Both the position numbers and the translations under genes were made by a program. The notes under the pieces are model-generated. The model was not told where the DNA came from and searched no databases. It saw only the letters and a list, made by a program, of their open reading frames with translations. Positions 7,027 through 7,113 of a DNA stretch of 7,113 bases are shown piece after piece. The DNA comes from Candidatus Faecivivens stercoripullorum (GTDB lineage: Bacteria; Bacillota; Clostridia; Oscillospirales; Ruminococcaceae). The stretch covers positions 1-7,113 of the forward strand of contig DVLW01000073.1 of the NCBI GenBank assembly GCA_018715285.1, written 5' to 3'. Each line of letters starts with the position of its first letter. The first letter of the stretch is position 1.

Positions 7027-7113
7027 ATGCTGAAAATTTCCCTTGACAAGCTCGGCTGCCTTTTTGACGCTATTGCCGAAAAAGAGGCACTCTATATTCC
7101 CACTGACAAGGCC
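7027..7113 (+). CDS. Start of an AsrA/Flx-type iron-sulfur subunit (partial, cut by window end)
   Basis: The frame opens with ATG immediately after the preceding TAA, preceded by GGGAGGG (7013-7019) with a 7-base spacer, and stays open for all 29 codons to the window edge. The N-terminus has a Leu-rich helix and then an ALYIP segment, resembling the start of anaerobic sulfite reductase subunit A-like proteins (two-cluster iron-sulfur proteins, also found as Flx/hydrogenase beta-type subunits). No cysteine motif is reached before the cut, so the assignment rests on this short N-terminal pattern and on position in the operon. If it is correct, a flavin/NAD-binding FlxA/AsrB-like gene would be expected next. 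Confidence 0.55.
   Translation, partial: MLKISLDKLGCLFDAIAEKEALYIPTDKA

Overview
The window reads as a fragment of the chromosome of a strictly anaerobic bacterium, most likely a Clostridia-type member of the Bacillota. Three things point there: strong AAGGAGG-type ribosome binding sites, tightly packed same-strand genes, and a heterodisulfide-reductase-like electron-bifurcation cluster. The lineage is an inference from gene content; no rRNA or other marker is present. All eight genes are on the + strand, share similar codon use (CTG, CTC, TCC, TCT favoured; TTA, CTA, TCA rare) and encode soluble cytoplasmic proteins. I see no mobile element, tRNA, rRNA or CRISPR array.

Region 1 (1-2337) is a two-gene C4-dicarboxylate block. 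The first gene is the 3' part of a lactate/malate dehydrogenase, cut by the window edge. Its substrate-loop arginine suggests malate/oxaloacetate rather than lactate/pyruvate. The second is a complete class II fumarase. Together they would interconvert oxaloacetate, malate and fumarate.

Region 2 (2338-2435) is a 98-base gap. It holds a strong imperfect inverted repeat without a clear T-tract, just upstream of the ribosome binding site of the next gene.

Region 3 (2436-7113) is a compact Hdr/Flx-type operon. It encodes HdrB (two CCG domains with all ten cluster cysteines), HdrC (two [4Fe-4S] sites), HdrA (FAD plus many Fe-S sites), MvhD, an FrhB/FdhB-like iron-sulfur protein, and the first 29 codons of what looks like an AsrA-like iron-sulfur subunit. 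Gaps are 15 and 18 bases, then two gene overlaps, then a direct stop/start abutment, so the genes are probably co-transcribed and in part translationally coupled. No hydrogenase or formate dehydrogenase gene is seen.

By analogy with bacterial FlxABCD-HdrABC NADH dehydrogenase/heterodisulfide reductases, electrons from NADH would enter through downstream subunits outside the window. They would pass via the FrhB-like protein and MvhD to HdrA, where FAD could split them between ferredoxin and HdrC/HdrB. The disulfide or other final acceptor is unknown. The placement beside malate dehydrogenase and fumarase suggests, but does not prove, a link to the reductive malate-fumarate-succinate branch.
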